A stretch of DNA of 64,000 nt from Dendrocalamus latiflorus (GCA_017311315.1 CM029666.1:40760225-40824224); one strand, 5' to 3'; positions 30,824 to 42,729 are shown, counted from the first letter of the stretch. Notes: generated from the letters alone by a model not told the origin. Program-made: numbers and translations.

Positions 30824-32922
30824 TAGAGATGTCAATTATGCCCATTTACCCATGTGTCCGTTGGTAAATACCCTATAGAGTCAGATATAGGATGTATTCT
30901 TTGCCCACGGGTATGAAAATAAGGGGAAATCTCTGCCCATCGGGTAAACGGGTACGTGTATGGGTTAGCTCTACCCGTACCCGTATCGACCGTTTACCCG
31001 TAAAATAAACTGACAGGTGGTCCATCCTAAAATAATAAACCCTAGACTCGCCCGCCGCCTGCCCAGATAACTCGCCCGCCGCCCTCGTCCGTGACCCCGT
31101 GTCCTCGCATCTCCGGCTCTCCGCCCCCCCTCTCGCACTCTCACTGCCCTCACACGGCCCGCGGCCCTCCTCCAGATCCACCTCCTCCTCCTTCATCCGC
31201 CTCCTCCGCCCCCACCCGGCCGCCGGCCTCCTCCGCCCCACTCGCCCAGATCTGATCCACTCGCTCATCGCCCTGTGCCCCACTCACCTCAGTCCTCAGC
31301 GCCTCCGCCTCGCCCAGATCCGCCGTCGCACCCGGCCACCGGCGGCCTCCTACACCCCCACCCGACCACCGGCCTCACCGAGTTCCTCTCCTCCCTCATG
31401 GACTACACCCCCTTGGTACGGGTAACACTCTTGCCCTAATACCCTCTCCTTCGGCTGATTTCCGAGTTCTGTGTTTGATTCGGTAGCACGGCAGATTCTG
31501 GATGAGCTGGTGGAGCATTACCTCAGCCGCAGCGGCTTCCACCCAGCCGTGAAGGATGATGGACTTCCGGTTGACGTCAAGCTTCCTGTTAAGCATGTAT
31601 TATCTAGAGAACTCCAAGTATGGTGATTACGATATGTTTAACTATCTATTAATTTAGAGCTTTACACGAAGTTTATATTCCTCTTTACTGCTGGACTTTG
31701 CAGATGTACTTTGATAAAATAGCTGAGCTGACTATGAGTAGATCTGACACTCACTTTTTAAAGAGGCATTAGTGAGCTTGTCAAAAGACTCAGGCCTTCA
31801 TCCGTTGGTCCCCTACTTTTCCTACTTCGTTGTGGATGAGGTTGTAGTCTTGCTTTCAGAGTAACGTGTAAACTGGCATTACCGCATTACCTTAAAGTGC
31901 ATATTTGTATAAATTTCAGGTTACCCAGAGTTTGGGTGATCTTCCTGTTCTATTTGCTCTCATGCGTGTGGTTCAAAGCCTTCTCCGCAATCCACACATT
32001 CATATTGAACCATATGTAAGTGGTTGACCATCAAGTTTTGATAATTTTGTGTTCCAGTTGTTTCGTTAAAGCATTGCACAATTTTGTTTGTAGCATCTTA
32101 CTTTTTAAAAAGCCATATTTCTATTGATTGCCAGTTGCATCAGTTGATGCCCTCAATGATCACTTGCATCGTCGCAAAAAGGCTTGGGCATAGGCTTTCA
32201 GATAACCACTTGGAGCTTAGAGACTTTTCTGCCAATTTGGTTGCTTCAGTATATCGGAGGTGAGTATGCCAAGAGTCTCAATAGATGTTATGTACAACAA
32301 TTAACCATTATTCTACTCAGATTCAAATGTGTTTATATATATATTACATGTAAGCTTTATACATTCTTAATGGTCACAATTCCCAGATTGTGATCTTTAG
32401 GATCATTTCGTACAAAATATATCATAATTCTTCACTTACTCTACACTTATACTAAATCATGTGCACTCTATAAAGTATGTTATAGTATCTTGTGTACCTA
32501 CTTAAGTTTGAATGACAAGTCAATAGAGGACTGACCAGTGACCACCCATTTCCTATTGTTCCTCTATCAGAAACTTTTTTATTTCTTGGGAATATCTTAG
32601 ATGTTTTATATATTTAAAAGCTGGGATTCCAGCTGTCTTATTTGTCCATGTCGCTCTTTAGCTTTTAGCCGTCGGATCTTGGCTTTGATTGATAAGGTGT
32701 GTTGGATCAAGCTGATTAGTTTAGCCAACCATGTATTGTTCATATATTTGATGACTCAGTTCGCGGGTAAACGGGTATGCCCGCGGGCGATGGGTATGGG
32801 CGAGGTTTTTTACCCGTCGTCCTTCGCGGGTATGCCCGTGGGAGTAAATCGGGGTCGCGGGTATGGGTATGGGAAAGCACTACCCGTACGGCCGTACCCA
32901 CCGCGCCCGATTGCCATCCCTA
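30824..32922. mobile_element. hAT-type element carrying TAF10-TAF6 chimera
   Basis: 2099-bp element with termini TAGAGATGTCAAT at the left and TAGGGATGGCAAT (reverse complement) at the right. The 8-bp flanks gccctact (30816-30823) and gccccact (32923-32930) match at 7 of 8 bases. Subterminal regions (30840-31010 and 32765-32905) are crowded with GGGTA/TACCC motifs in both orientations. The termini differ from the TAGGGGTG family, so this is a second hAT group. It encodes no transposase. The centre carries exons and introns from two host genes on the plus strand. Confidence 0.85.
31374..32259 (+). pseudogene. chimeric TAF10-TAF6 gene fragment
   Basis: TAF10 and TAF6 are subunits of the general transcription factor TFIID. 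Exon a (31374-31415) reads LTEFLSSLMDYTP, the start of the TAF10 histone fold. Exon b (31495-31617, 41 codons) begins as TAF10 (DELVEHYLSRSGFH) and after about 31543 continues in frame as TAF6 (DDGLPVDVKLPVKHVLSREL). Exons c (31704-31840), d (31920-32015; VLFALMRVVQSLLRNPHIH) and e (32135-32259; MPSMITCIVAKRLGHRLSD) are the start of the TAF6 C-terminal HEAT-like region. GT-AG introns are kept, so the capture was at DNA level. Exon c has lost one base (137 instead of 138) and reaches a stop. The TAF6 histone fold is absent. No clear start codon in frame with exon a was found. Confidence 0.85.
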
Positions 32923-32930
32923 GCCCCACT

Positions 32931-33441
32931 CCAAATCACACCTACTCTGACTGCTCTCCTTCCCTCCTCTCTCCCCCAATGTGTCCTCCCTCCAGCCCTC
33001 CTCCCGAATCGCGCCGCCTCCCACTTCCCCTTCCGAATCTCCTGCTCCACTGCTACCCGGCGCTGACCCCTCCACCCTACTCTCAGTGCCAGACCTCCGC
33101 CTCCTCATCGACTGCCTCCGCATCCACGCCAACAGCCTCACCCACCGACAGCGACAATGGCCTAATCCAAATGAGGCAACATCGACAATGACGATGCAGG
33201 AGCGAGCGCCGGTGACGTAGGCGCAACCTAACACCTGACCCCCCGTCGTCACACACCACCGACCGCCATCGTCGCCATCACCGGCCCGCTACAAAAAGGA
33301 ACCCATAACTCCATTCAAAATCAAGCCCTCCCCCGCAGCCCAACATCAGCTACCCCCGCTACCTCAATCGCCAAAGGTTGCACCATGTCACCTGTTACCT
33401 TCACAGCCTCTATCGTCTCCAGTAGCCTACGATGGCCCCGC
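32931..33441 (+). other. GC-rich flank with a possible gene 5' end
   Basis: An open frame 32981-33220 (79 codons) contains LLSVPDLRLLIDCLRIHAN, which looks like a real protein N-terminus rather than random sequence, but I cannot name the family with confidence. The frame ends soon after and no splice donor is convincing. Copia C begins at 33442. Confidence 0.35.
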
Positions 33442-34369
33442 TGTTGAATTATGTGGGCCAAGCCCATAAGAATAATTCCTAAATCTCAAAGGCCCACTCA
33501 TGCAAAGGAGCAATGCATGTGCACTTTAGTACCATATTGCTAGTTCTAGGAGAGGAAGACCACCTTAAAAGGGATGGTGCACTCCTAGCCACTTGAGGCA
33601 TGTGTGGGAGAGAACTAGAGGATCACACGCGCGCGCTCGCTCGCCTCGCCGGGCCGGGCCGGGCGGGGCGGGGGGCGCGCGTGCATGGCACCTGCGTGAA
33701 TGGTCCGCCAAAATCGGCTCCAGATGCTTGCGCAGACGCGGCTTCCTTTTGCAGTTTTATTTTTGCTGTTTTGAGTAGCGGTGAATCCGGATCGGTTACG
33801 CGCAACTAATCCGTTTCGGTTACGAGTTATGGAGAACGTGCAGGCGTCTTGATCACACGTCCTGTTTTCTCCATAAATACTGAGCCGCCGACTCCATACA
33901 GAACACGCGAATCAATCTAGGGTTTTTGCCTCCTCCTTGTACTGCGCTGTCCCACGTAGTCTACTCCGTCCCGTCCGCCGGCGTGCACTGCCGTTCGGGA
34001 GAGCAGGTCTCCGGAACCGTCGCCTTCGAAGTCCTGCACCGGGAGAGGGCGAATAAGGTTTTTGGGAAGCGCTCTGCGCGACTGCTTGCTGTAGCTCTGG
34101 CTCGTCTTCCTCGTCGTTCGGCTTCGGCGAATCGTCATCGACCTCGTGTCATCCACACCGTACCTGCAGCGTCAACATCGGGAAACCGATCAGAGCAGAA
34201 TCATCGGTACGTAACAGTCATGTTCTCCGCATTAGATCTATTCATGAACAGTTTTCTGGTTTACATGTCTAGATCTGTTATGCCTGTGATGGTTCTGTTA
34301 TTTTGCGTGTATGATGTCATGATTAATTTATGGAATAAATTGAACCTACATGTGCTTAATTTTCCAACA
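33442..34369 (+). repeat. 5' LTR of copia element C
   Basis: 928 bp, TGTTGAATT...TTCCAACA. A TATA-like box ccataaatac lies at 33871-33880, followed by a leader with ctagggtttttgcc. Open frames inside the LTR have no recognised motif and are treated as incidental. Confidence 0.94.
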
Positions 34370-34405
34370 ATCCAAAAACCTTATTGTAGGCACTGTGGTT
34401 TTACT

Positions 34406-35371
34406 ATGGCTGGATTTGCCGATGCACTGAGGCCGGATAAGTTCTCCGGTGTGCACTTTAAGAAATGGCAGATCAAGGTCACTCTGTGGCTTACTGCTAT
34501 GAATGTATTCTGGGTTAGTAATGGCAAGCCTGAAGGTGTTCTTGATGCTGAAAAGCAGAAAGAATTCGAGACTGCCACTACTCTCTTTGTTGGATGCATT
34601 CTTAGTGTTTTTGCTGATCGTCTGTGCGAGGTGTATATGCACATGACAGACGCGAAGGAGTTGTGGGATGCACTGAATTCCAAATACGGTGCTACTGATG
34701 CCAGCAATGACATGTATGTCATAGAGCAATTTCATGACTACAAGATGGTTGATAACCGTTCTGTAGTAGATCAGGCTCATGAGATACAGGCCATTGCCAA
34801 GGAACTCGAACTCCTGAAGTGTGCCTTACTCGACAAGTTTGTGGCTGGATGTATCATTGCGAAATTACCTTCTTCATGGAGGAATTTCGGAACAGCACTC
34901 AAACACAAGAGACAAGAGTACTCTGTTGAGAATCTGATTGGGTCTCTTGAAATTGAGGAGAAAGCTCGGGAAAAGGACGCTGTGTCTAAGGGTGATGGAG
35001 GGCAGTCTAGTGCCAATGTGGTACAGAAACCCTCAAGCAAGAACAAAGGGAAATTTGTCAAAGCCCAACAGACAACCAACTTCAAGAAGAAGAACAACAA
35101 CAACAATCAGGATGATAGAACTTGCTTTGTGTGCGGTGAGCCTGGTCACATGGCCAAGAAGTGCCCACAACGCAAAGGAAAGAAGGCACCTGTAGGACAG
35201 ACTTCTAAGTCTGTCAACGTGACCATTGGCAAGACTGGAGATGAAACTGGGTATGGTAATTTACCTACTGTTCTTTCAGTTAGTCAATCTACCAATTGGT
35301 GGATTGATACAGGAGCTAATGTACATGTGTGTGCTGATATTTCGTTGTTTTCTTCTTATCAGGTCGCCTGA
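34406..35371 (+). pseudogene. gag: copia C gag and start of protease, ends at a TGA
   Basis: Start ATG 34406 (MAGFADALRPDKFSGVHF), chosen because the frame upstream lies in the LTR. The capsid domain (UBN2-like, with LWDALNSKYGATDA and LPSSWRNF) is followed by a charged linker and a CCHC knuckle (CFVCGEPGHMAKKC). The protease motif WWIDTGANVHVC follows in the same frame. TGA at 35369-35371 replaces what is usually an Arg codon (CGA to TGA is a typical methylated-CpG change). The frame continues beyond it. Confidence 0.9.
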
Positions 35372-38307
35372 GATTCCTCCGTCCTAATGGGGAATGGGTC
35401 ACATGCTACTGTTCATGGTGTTGGCACGGTAGATCTGAAGTTTACTTCGGGAAAGATCGTGCAGCTGAAGAACGTGCAGCATGTCCCTTCTATAGACAAG
35501 AATCTCGTTAGTGGCTCCCGTTTATGTAGAGACGGGCTTAAGTTGGTATTTGAGTCTAATAAAGTAGTCGTGTCTAAACATGGATATTTTATTGGTAAAG
35601 GCTATGAGTGCGGAGGCTTGTTCCGTTTTTCCCTTTCAGATTTCTGCAATAAGACTGTGAACCATATTTGTGGTAGTGTGGATGATGAGGCTAATGTTTG
35701 GCACTCACGTCTATGTCATATTAATTTTGGTTTGATGTCTCGGCTTTCCAGTATGAATTTAATTCCAAACGTTTCCATCACCAAAGGTTCTAAATGTCAT
35801 AGCTGTGTGCAATCAAAGCAACCTCGTAAGCCTCACAAGGCTGCTGAGGAGAGAAACTTGGCACCACTAGAACTCCTGCATTCAGATCTTTCTGAGATGA
35901 ATGGCGTGTTGACGAAGGGTGGAAAACGATATTTCATGACATTGATTGATGATGCAACTAGGTTCTGTTATGTGTATTTATTGAAAACGAAAGATGAGGC
36001 TTTAGACTATTTTAAAATCTATAAGGCAGAAGTTGAAAACCAGTTAAATAGAAAGATAAAAAGACTTAGGTCAGATCGTGGTGGAGAGTATTTCTCAAAC
36101 GAATTTGACTTATTTTGTGAGGAACATGGTATAATACATGAGAGGACGCCTCCTTATTCTCCCGAGTCAAATGGGATTGCCGAAAGGAAAAATCGCACGT
36201 TGACTGACTTGGTGAATGCCATGTTAGATACTGCGGGCTTACCTAAGGCATGGTGGGGGGAGGCTTTGCTAACGTCTAATCATGTATTAAATAGAGTTCC
36301 TAACAGAAATAAGGACAAAACACCATACGAGGTATGGATTGGGAGAAAACCATCACTTTCTTACTTGCGTACATGGGGTGCTTGGCGAAAGCTAATGTGC
36401 CAATAACTAAGAAACGCAAGCTTGGACCTAAAACTGTGGACTGTGTCTTTCTGGGATATGCTAATCATAGCATTGCTTATAGATTTTTGATAGTTAAAAC
36501 TGAGGTACCTGACATGCATGTTGGTACAATTATGGAGTCTCGAGATGCAACATTCTTTGAGAATATTTTTCCAACGAAGGATACACATAACACTACTAGT
36601 CAACCTTCTGAAATAATTCCCAGTTCAATCACATCACCTGAACCTTTTGAACATACACATGAACTTGTCAATGAGGAGGATGACAGTGGAGCTCCTAGAA
36701 GGAGCAAGAGACAAAGGATATTCAAATCCTTTGGTGATGATTTCACTGTGTACCTTGTGGACGACACTCCCAAATCTATTTCAGAAGCGTATGCATCCCC
36801 TGATGCAGACTACTGGAAGGAGGCTGTCCGTAGTGAAATGGATTCCATTATCGCTAATGGAACCTGGGAGCTGACAGATAAACCTTATGGGTGCAAACCT
36901 GTAGGGTGCAAGTGGGTGTTCAAAAAGAAGCTTAGGCCTGATGGTACTATTGAAAAGTTCAAGGCTCGGCTTGTTGCCAAGGGCTATACTCAGAAAGAAG
37001 GCGAAGATTTCTTTGACACTTACTCACCTGTTGCTAGACTGACCACAATTCGAGTACTACTTGCTTTGGCTGCCTCACATGGTCTTCTCGTTCATCAAAT
37101 GGACGTTAAGACAACTTTTCTTAACGGAGAGCTGGATGAGGAAATTTACATGGAACAGCCTGATGGATTTGTAGTAGAAGGTCAAAAAGGCAAGGTGTTA
37201 AAACTGTTGAAATCTTTGTATGGTCTGAAACAAGCCCCTAAGCAGTGGCATGAGAAGTTCGATAGAACACTGACATCTGCAGGCTTTGCTGTCAATGAGG
37301 CAGATAAATGTGTATACTATTGCTATGGTGGGGGTGAGGGAGTTATTCTATGTTTGTATGTGGATGACATCCTGATTTTTGGGACAAACATCAATGTGAT
37401 AAATGAGGTCAAATCATTCTTGTCTCAAAACTTTGATATGAAAGATCTGGGAGTGGCTGATGTTATTCTAAACATTAAATTGGTTAGAGGTGAGGATGGG
37501 ATTACACTTTTGCAATCTCATTATGTGGAAAAGGTCTTGAGCCGTTTTGGTTTTTCTGATAGCAAGCCTTCTCCAACACCTTATGATCCTAGCGTGTTAC
37601 TTCGTAAGAATAAGAAAATTGCTAGGAATCAGCTGGAATATTCTCAGATAATTGGCTCACTTATGTACCTAGCTAGTGCAACAAGGCCAGACATCTCCTT
37701 TGCTGTGAGCAAGTTAAGCCGGTTTACATCTAACCCAGGAGATGATCACTGGAAGGCGCTTGAGCGAGTGTTGTGCTATCTGAAAGGTACCTCGAACTTT
37801 GGACTTCACTATACTGGGTACCCGTCGGTGCTGGAGGGTTATAGTGATTCCAACTGGATCTCTGATGCTGATGAGATCAAAGCCACTAGTGGATATGTTT
37901 TCACTATTGGTGGTGGTGCTGTTTCATGGAGGTCTTGCAAACAGACCATTTTGACGAGGTCAACCATGGAAGCAGAGCTTGCGGCACTAGACACTGCTAC
38001 TGTTGAGGCAGAATGGCTACGGGATCTATTGATGGATCTACCTACGGTGGAAAAGCCAGTGCCAGCTATCCTTATGAACTGTGATAATCAAACCGTTATC
38101 GCTAAAGTGAACAGTTCTAAGGATAATATGAAATCGTCTAGGCATGTCAAGAGACGATTGAAGTCTGTCAGGAAATTGAGAAACTCCGGAGTTATAACCT
38201 TGGATTACATCCAAACAGATAAAAACCTGGCAGATCCCTTTACAAAGGGACTATCACGGAATGTGATTGATAGTGCATCGAAGGAGATGGGTATGAGACC
38301 CATGTGA
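35372..38307 (+). pseudogene. pol: copia C pol with one frameshift
   Basis: Continues the gag frame: rest of protease (VLMGNGSHATVHGVG), zinc motif (WHSRLCHINFG), and integrase core with HSDLSEM, RSDRGGEYFS and PESNGIAERKNRT, giving D,D,E. Near 36384 one base is missing (TWG-AWRKLMCQ-stop against TWGCLAKANVPIT in the next frame). The RT/RNase H part reads on to TGA 38307 with FKARLVAKGYTQKEGEDF, SLYGLKQAP, LYVDDIL, and NLADPFTKGLS at the end. All catalytic motifs are intact, so only two mutations separate this copy from an open polyprotein. Confidence 0.92.
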
Positions 38308-38859
38308 GTTATCTATGGTAGTAACCCAACCTATGTGATCGGAGATCCCGTGAATTAGGATCTGGGAAAAACAAGCCATTAGTTAACTGGAGGAGAGTAA
38401 TTTCAACCCTCTCTATGTGAAGATGCAATACTCTCAGAAACTGCAAGGCAGGTTGACTAAGGTCTTAATGTGTTCCATTGGCTTTTAGAAGCGAAGACGC
38501 TATCCTGCAGAGCGTTCTTGAAAGAACACACCTATATGAGCCCGACTGTTAGTCGCAGTCTATGGAGATCTTGGGTAATCTCCTACTAAGCTCATGAAGA
38601 GACCAATGAGTATGACTTATACGCTCCAACCGAGGGGTAGCCTACTGGCGGCCTAGTATCAGTTAAGTCTTTAAGTGAAGCTTGCTTGCACCAAACTTGC
38701 AATTCAAGGCATAGTCCATTGTTCAAGTTGTGAGTAAGTGTAGCTTGGAGTTCTAGATGGATGTTCAACCTTAATCGGTCTCCATCGAAATACTGATATA
38801 TAAACAGTACATTGGAATTCAGGCAAATCTCTGTGGGACTTTGAGATCTGGTGGGGGAT

Positions 38860-39787
38860 TGTTGAATTATGTGGGCCAAGCCCATAAGAATAATTCCTAA
38901 ATCTCAAAGGCCCACTCATGCAAAGGAGCAATGCATGTGCACTTTAGTACCATATTGCTAGTTCTAGGAGAGGAAGACCACCTTAAAAGGGATGGTGCAC
39001 TCCTAGCCACTTGAGGCATGTGTGGGAGAGAACTAGAGGATCACACGCGCGCGCTCGCTCGCCTCGCCGGGCCGGGCCGGGCGGGGCGGGGGGCGCGCGT
39101 GCACGGCACCTGCGTGAATGGTCCGCCAAAATCGGCTCCAGATGCTTGCGCAGACGCGGCTTCCTTTTGCAGTTTTATTTTTGCTGTTTTGAGTAGCGGT
39201 GAATCCGGATCGGTTACGCGCAACTAATCCGTTTCGGTTACGAGTTATGGAGAACGTGCAGGCGTCTTGATCACACGTCCTGTTTTCTCCATAAATACTG
39301 AGCCGCCGACTCCATACAGAACACGCGAATCAATCTAGGGTTTTTGCCTCCTCCTTGTACTGCGCCGTCCCACGTAGTCTACTCCGTCCCGTCCGCCGGC
39401 GTGCACTGTCGTTCGGGAGAGCAGGTCTCCGGAACCGTCGCCTTCGAAGTCCTGCACCGGGAGAGGGCGAATAAGGTTTTTGGGAAGCGCTCTGCGCGAC
39501 TGCTTGCTGTAGCTCTGGCTCGTCTTCCTCGTCGTTCGGCTTCGGCGAATCGTCATCGACCTCGTGTCATCCACACCGTACCTGCAACGTCAACATCGGG
39601 AAACCGATCAGAGCAGAATCATCGGTACGTAACAGTCATGTTCTCCGCATTAGATCTGTTCATGAACAGTTTTCTGGTTTACATGTCTAGATCTGTTATG
39701 CCTGTGATGGTTCTGTTATTTTGCGTGTATGATGTCATGATTAATTTATGGAATAAATTGAACCTACATGTGCTTAATTTTCCAACA
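38860..39787 (+). repeat. 3' LTR of copia element C
   Basis: 928-bp direct repeat of the 5' LTR. Between pol and this LTR, about 550 bp (38308-38859) is untranslated and ends in the polypurine tract. Confidence 0.94.
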
Positions 39788-39999
39788 CCCGCGACCCCTT
39801 CGCACCGCCTGCTTTCTACCCTCATGAGGTCCGAGGCCGCTCTAGGTCAACTCGGCCCCCTGTCGCCGCCCAGCCACGCCCGCCCAGAGTGCCCCCGCTC
39901 CAGGTCAAGCTCAAGCATACTTTGTCCCTCGCCAAGAGTCAATTTTTATGCCCCCATTCGATTCCTTCGTGCCCAATTGAGTTGGGTTTGTTGTATTCC

Positions 40000-40377
40000 C
40001 GCTGATTGTGTCATGTCATCTCCATCGGTTCTAGGGTTTTTGCCAGACTCAGAGTTCTACAAGATCGAGGCCATCCTGAGGTGAGTATAACATTAAAGAT
40101 AAGCTTCATAAGCTTTGTTCTTTTACAATAGATTTGGTTGCCGTGTGGTGAAATGTGCCCTACTCATGCAGGCCCTAGAGGGTGCTGTATGTGTCATTGG
40201 TAAGTGTGAATTAATGTTGCGGTGTTGTTTATCAAGTTCTTGCACGTACGCGAGCTGTTCGGTCAAATAGGTTTGGGCAGTTCTGCAGCATTTGCTGCAG
40301 ATGGGGATTAGAGGCGTGAGGGTGTCCGACGTGTGAGATTTTGGGGTGCAAGGTGGGTCAATGGAGCAGTATGAAGG
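40000..40377 (+). pseudogene. PII signalling protein (GLB1-like) fragment
   Basis: PII is a plastid nitrogen/carbon sensor that regulates N-acetylglutamate kinase. A first exon ends at 40080 with DSEFYKIEAILR just before a donor (gtgagt). A second piece (about 40271-40377) reads LLQMGIRGVRVSDV, a stop (TGA 40334-40336, replacing Arg), then DFGVQGGSMEQYEG, corresponding to the T-loop region. Part of the sequence expected between the pieces (PWR.. segment) is missing or changed, and no later exons were seen. The 5' part that would encode the transit peptide is poorly conserved. Copia C is inserted about 200 bp upstream, possibly within the same remnant. Confidence 0.75.
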
Positions 40378-40740
40378 TATTAGCTCAGCCTGTGGTTGTG
40401 GCGCCTGCATTGCTCATTCACTGTTTGTGGTTTGCGCTTTGTAGTTTCTGCATCCCTTCTGTCGTGATCATTGAATTGTAGATAAATGTGTTTCATAGAG
40501 CTAGGCGTTGCATCGAAGCATGATAGGAACGGATGCTGATAATCATTTCGCCAGTTTTTATTGACAAAATGAGCAAAACATAGCCACTGTGTTCCCTTCT
40601 GTATACTGTAATGTGGATTTTCCCTATTTTGAAAAAAATAGTGATATGTGGATTGACCGACTTCATCACTATTGATTATTCTACTCAGAAAGGCTCTTCA
40701 TACCTTGGCAGTGACTTGTTAGCGGTCATTGAGACCATAA

Positions 40741-41016
40741 GGGTATCTGTAGTGTATAAAAATAGAGGGTCTTAAGTCATCTTAAGATCAACCTTATACA
40801 TTACAGGGGTGACCTTAAGCAGGTTATAAGCAAAAAAGGCTTAAGACTGGTCCTCAAGCTAAAGACCTGACCACAAGCATTAAAATACAATTTTTCTTTA
40901 TCTGCCAAGTGGGACCGTCTTAAGGTCCCTTGGGTTATATACACTATGGAGTCAGCCTTAAGGTTTAGATGGGACTCACCTTAAGGTCCCTTGGGTTATA
41001 TACACTACAGATGTCC
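40741..41016. mobile_element. PIF/Harbinger-like (Tourist) MITE
   Basis: 276-bp element with TAA target duplication (40738-40740, 41017-41019) and inverted termini GGGTATCTGTAGTGTATA / GGACATCTGTAGTGTATA. Internal 'cttaaggtcccttgggttat' sequence is repeated. No coding capacity. Confidence 0.85.
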
Positions 41017-41172
41017 TAACACCGTTGTTCTTATGGTGACTCGAACCCTAGCCGGCCCGGCGCTCTCGTGCCCATCACCTTGCCGAGCCCACCTACACCA
41101 GCACCACCACCACCTGCTCGACCACCGTGACACGCTGTGGGCGTGCCCGGGGGAGCCCGAGGGGGCGCTGCG

Positions 41173-41262
41173 GCCAAGCCCGAGGCGAAGCTGGTGGCCA
41201 GCGAGGCCGGGTACATCCTCGAGGATGTGCCGCACGTGTTCGACTACCTCCCCGATCTCCTG
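41173..41262 (+). pseudogene. ATP-phosphofructokinase exon fragment
   Basis: Reads EAKLVASEAGYILEDVPHVF then DYLPDLL, followed by a donor gtgagt. The GY(V/I)LEDVPH..DYLPDL block is characteristic of the N-terminal part of plant PFK (glycolysis). Upstream the frame does not lead to a convincing start, and no downstream exon was recognised. The catalytic domain is absent, so this is a fragment only. Confidence 0.6.
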
Positions 41263-42729
41263 GTGAGTGCCGATCGTCTCCTGCTTGCGGAGTCTGTGCT
41301 GAGTGGATCGATCTAGGGAGTGGATCAGGGAGCAATCCACCGCTTCGCTAGATCGTGGGTGTGTGGAGTGGTTTGGGATTATTTGGGAAACAAAGTGGTT
41401 GGGATTATTCGGGGTAATGTTGAATCATAGAGATTCTATGCGATCTAAAGTTGTTCCTAACTTTGCTTATTTAATAATACCTGTTTGATGAGTTTTTATA
41501 CAAATATGCTAAGTCAAAGCAAATATAGAGATATATGTTTGAGAAGAAAAAAGACATTGCCATTTGGTATGTTCTACGACCCAGTTCAACTAGTCACTGC
41601 GCCGCACCTCGCATGGCTGGATGCCACTGGCCGATCATTAAGCATATGCGCCAAGATCATCCCTTGAGTTCATGGGTCCTCAATCACGTTAGTACTATCA
41701 TGTTGGTTCAATAATGGTTGTTCGGCCATATTTGATTTTACTGCAACTCTGGTTGTACCGCTCACACAAAGCCGGTACTTCCGGTATTCGACCACACGCT
41801 GTTTTGACCATGTTGGTCTAACTACATTGTTCTCGTCAACCATTACTTGGATGCCTCAACCACGGCTCCTCAATCACGTAAGTCTTTGAAGCACCGATTG
41901 GATACTTAAGATTGGTCTACAAACGGTTCACTATCTTATAACTAGCTTACTATAGTCTGGAGGGTCTCTGACTTTAGGGGTTCCGGCTGGTCTCCGACTC
42001 CTACATGAACTTAGGCGCGCATGTACTCAACTACCATCAACAACAAGATTAGTTCCAACACGATCTACAGTCCAGTGCAACCGGTTGTTGCACCGTATCT
42101 CCATCTGATGGTAGTAATTCTCAATAAATCTTTTTGATATGGAAAGCAGAGGTCTAGAAGGTAAGAAATCGGTAATCAATCAGAAATTTGATTCAAAATT
42201 AATGGCACGATTGACACCGTGTGGGAGCTGCGTATATTGCCTGCGACCTTCACTCGTACCTAGACGGAGAAGAAGAAGGATACGCCCCATTAGCATACAT
42301 ACACAGAAAAGGATACATGCAACGAAAAAAAGAGAAGGTGGAGAAACCTAAGGAAGCAATCTATACAAGCTGAATCCATGGCGTACTATACTCAGGATGG
42401 TAAAGAACCTCCCATTTTCTCTTTCTCCTTTATCTAGCTAGCTTGTATGCCAAAGGACATCAACAATGGTGGAAAGGTCGTCAAACGCCTACGGTCTCTG
42501 CTGGTGATGCCGTCGATTAAGCACTTTGGAGCTCGCCATTGTGCAGCCCGCGGCCACGACATTGGGGCTATCGAGATTGACGTCCACTCTCCTACTCACT
42601 GGGCTCAAATCATGAAGTCTCTATACTCTTACATGTGGCGTGCCCCTCAGCCAAGCCGTGAGGCTGCGTTGATACGTCGTGTACTAGAGTAGTCCCATTC
42701 GTATCTCTCATATGATGATAGCTCCATAA
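41263..42729. other. no gene recognised
   Basis: Mixed sequence with several short open frames lacking motifs. A stretch near 42450-42700 looks diverged from coding sequence but I cannot identify it. Confidence 0.4.

Larger units (their letters stand above)
33442..39787 (+). mobile_element. Ty1/copia retrotransposon C, young, lightly broken
   Basis: 6346-bp element with two 928-bp LTRs (33442-34369, 38860-39787) differing at about five bases by eye (~99.5% identical), and a perfect 5-bp target duplication cccgc (33437-33441, 39788-39792). A polypurine tract (ggtgggggat) abuts the 3' LTR. Order is Gag with CCHC knuckle, protease, integrase, RT, RNase H. One in-frame TGA and one single-base deletion prevent a complete polyprotein. 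Confidence 0.95.

Noticed and set aside
33926..34405. N-terminal extension of copia C Gag into the LTR
   Set aside because: The frame is open from 33926 but this lies in LTR sequence repeated at 39344. The Gag start at 34406 matches the family.
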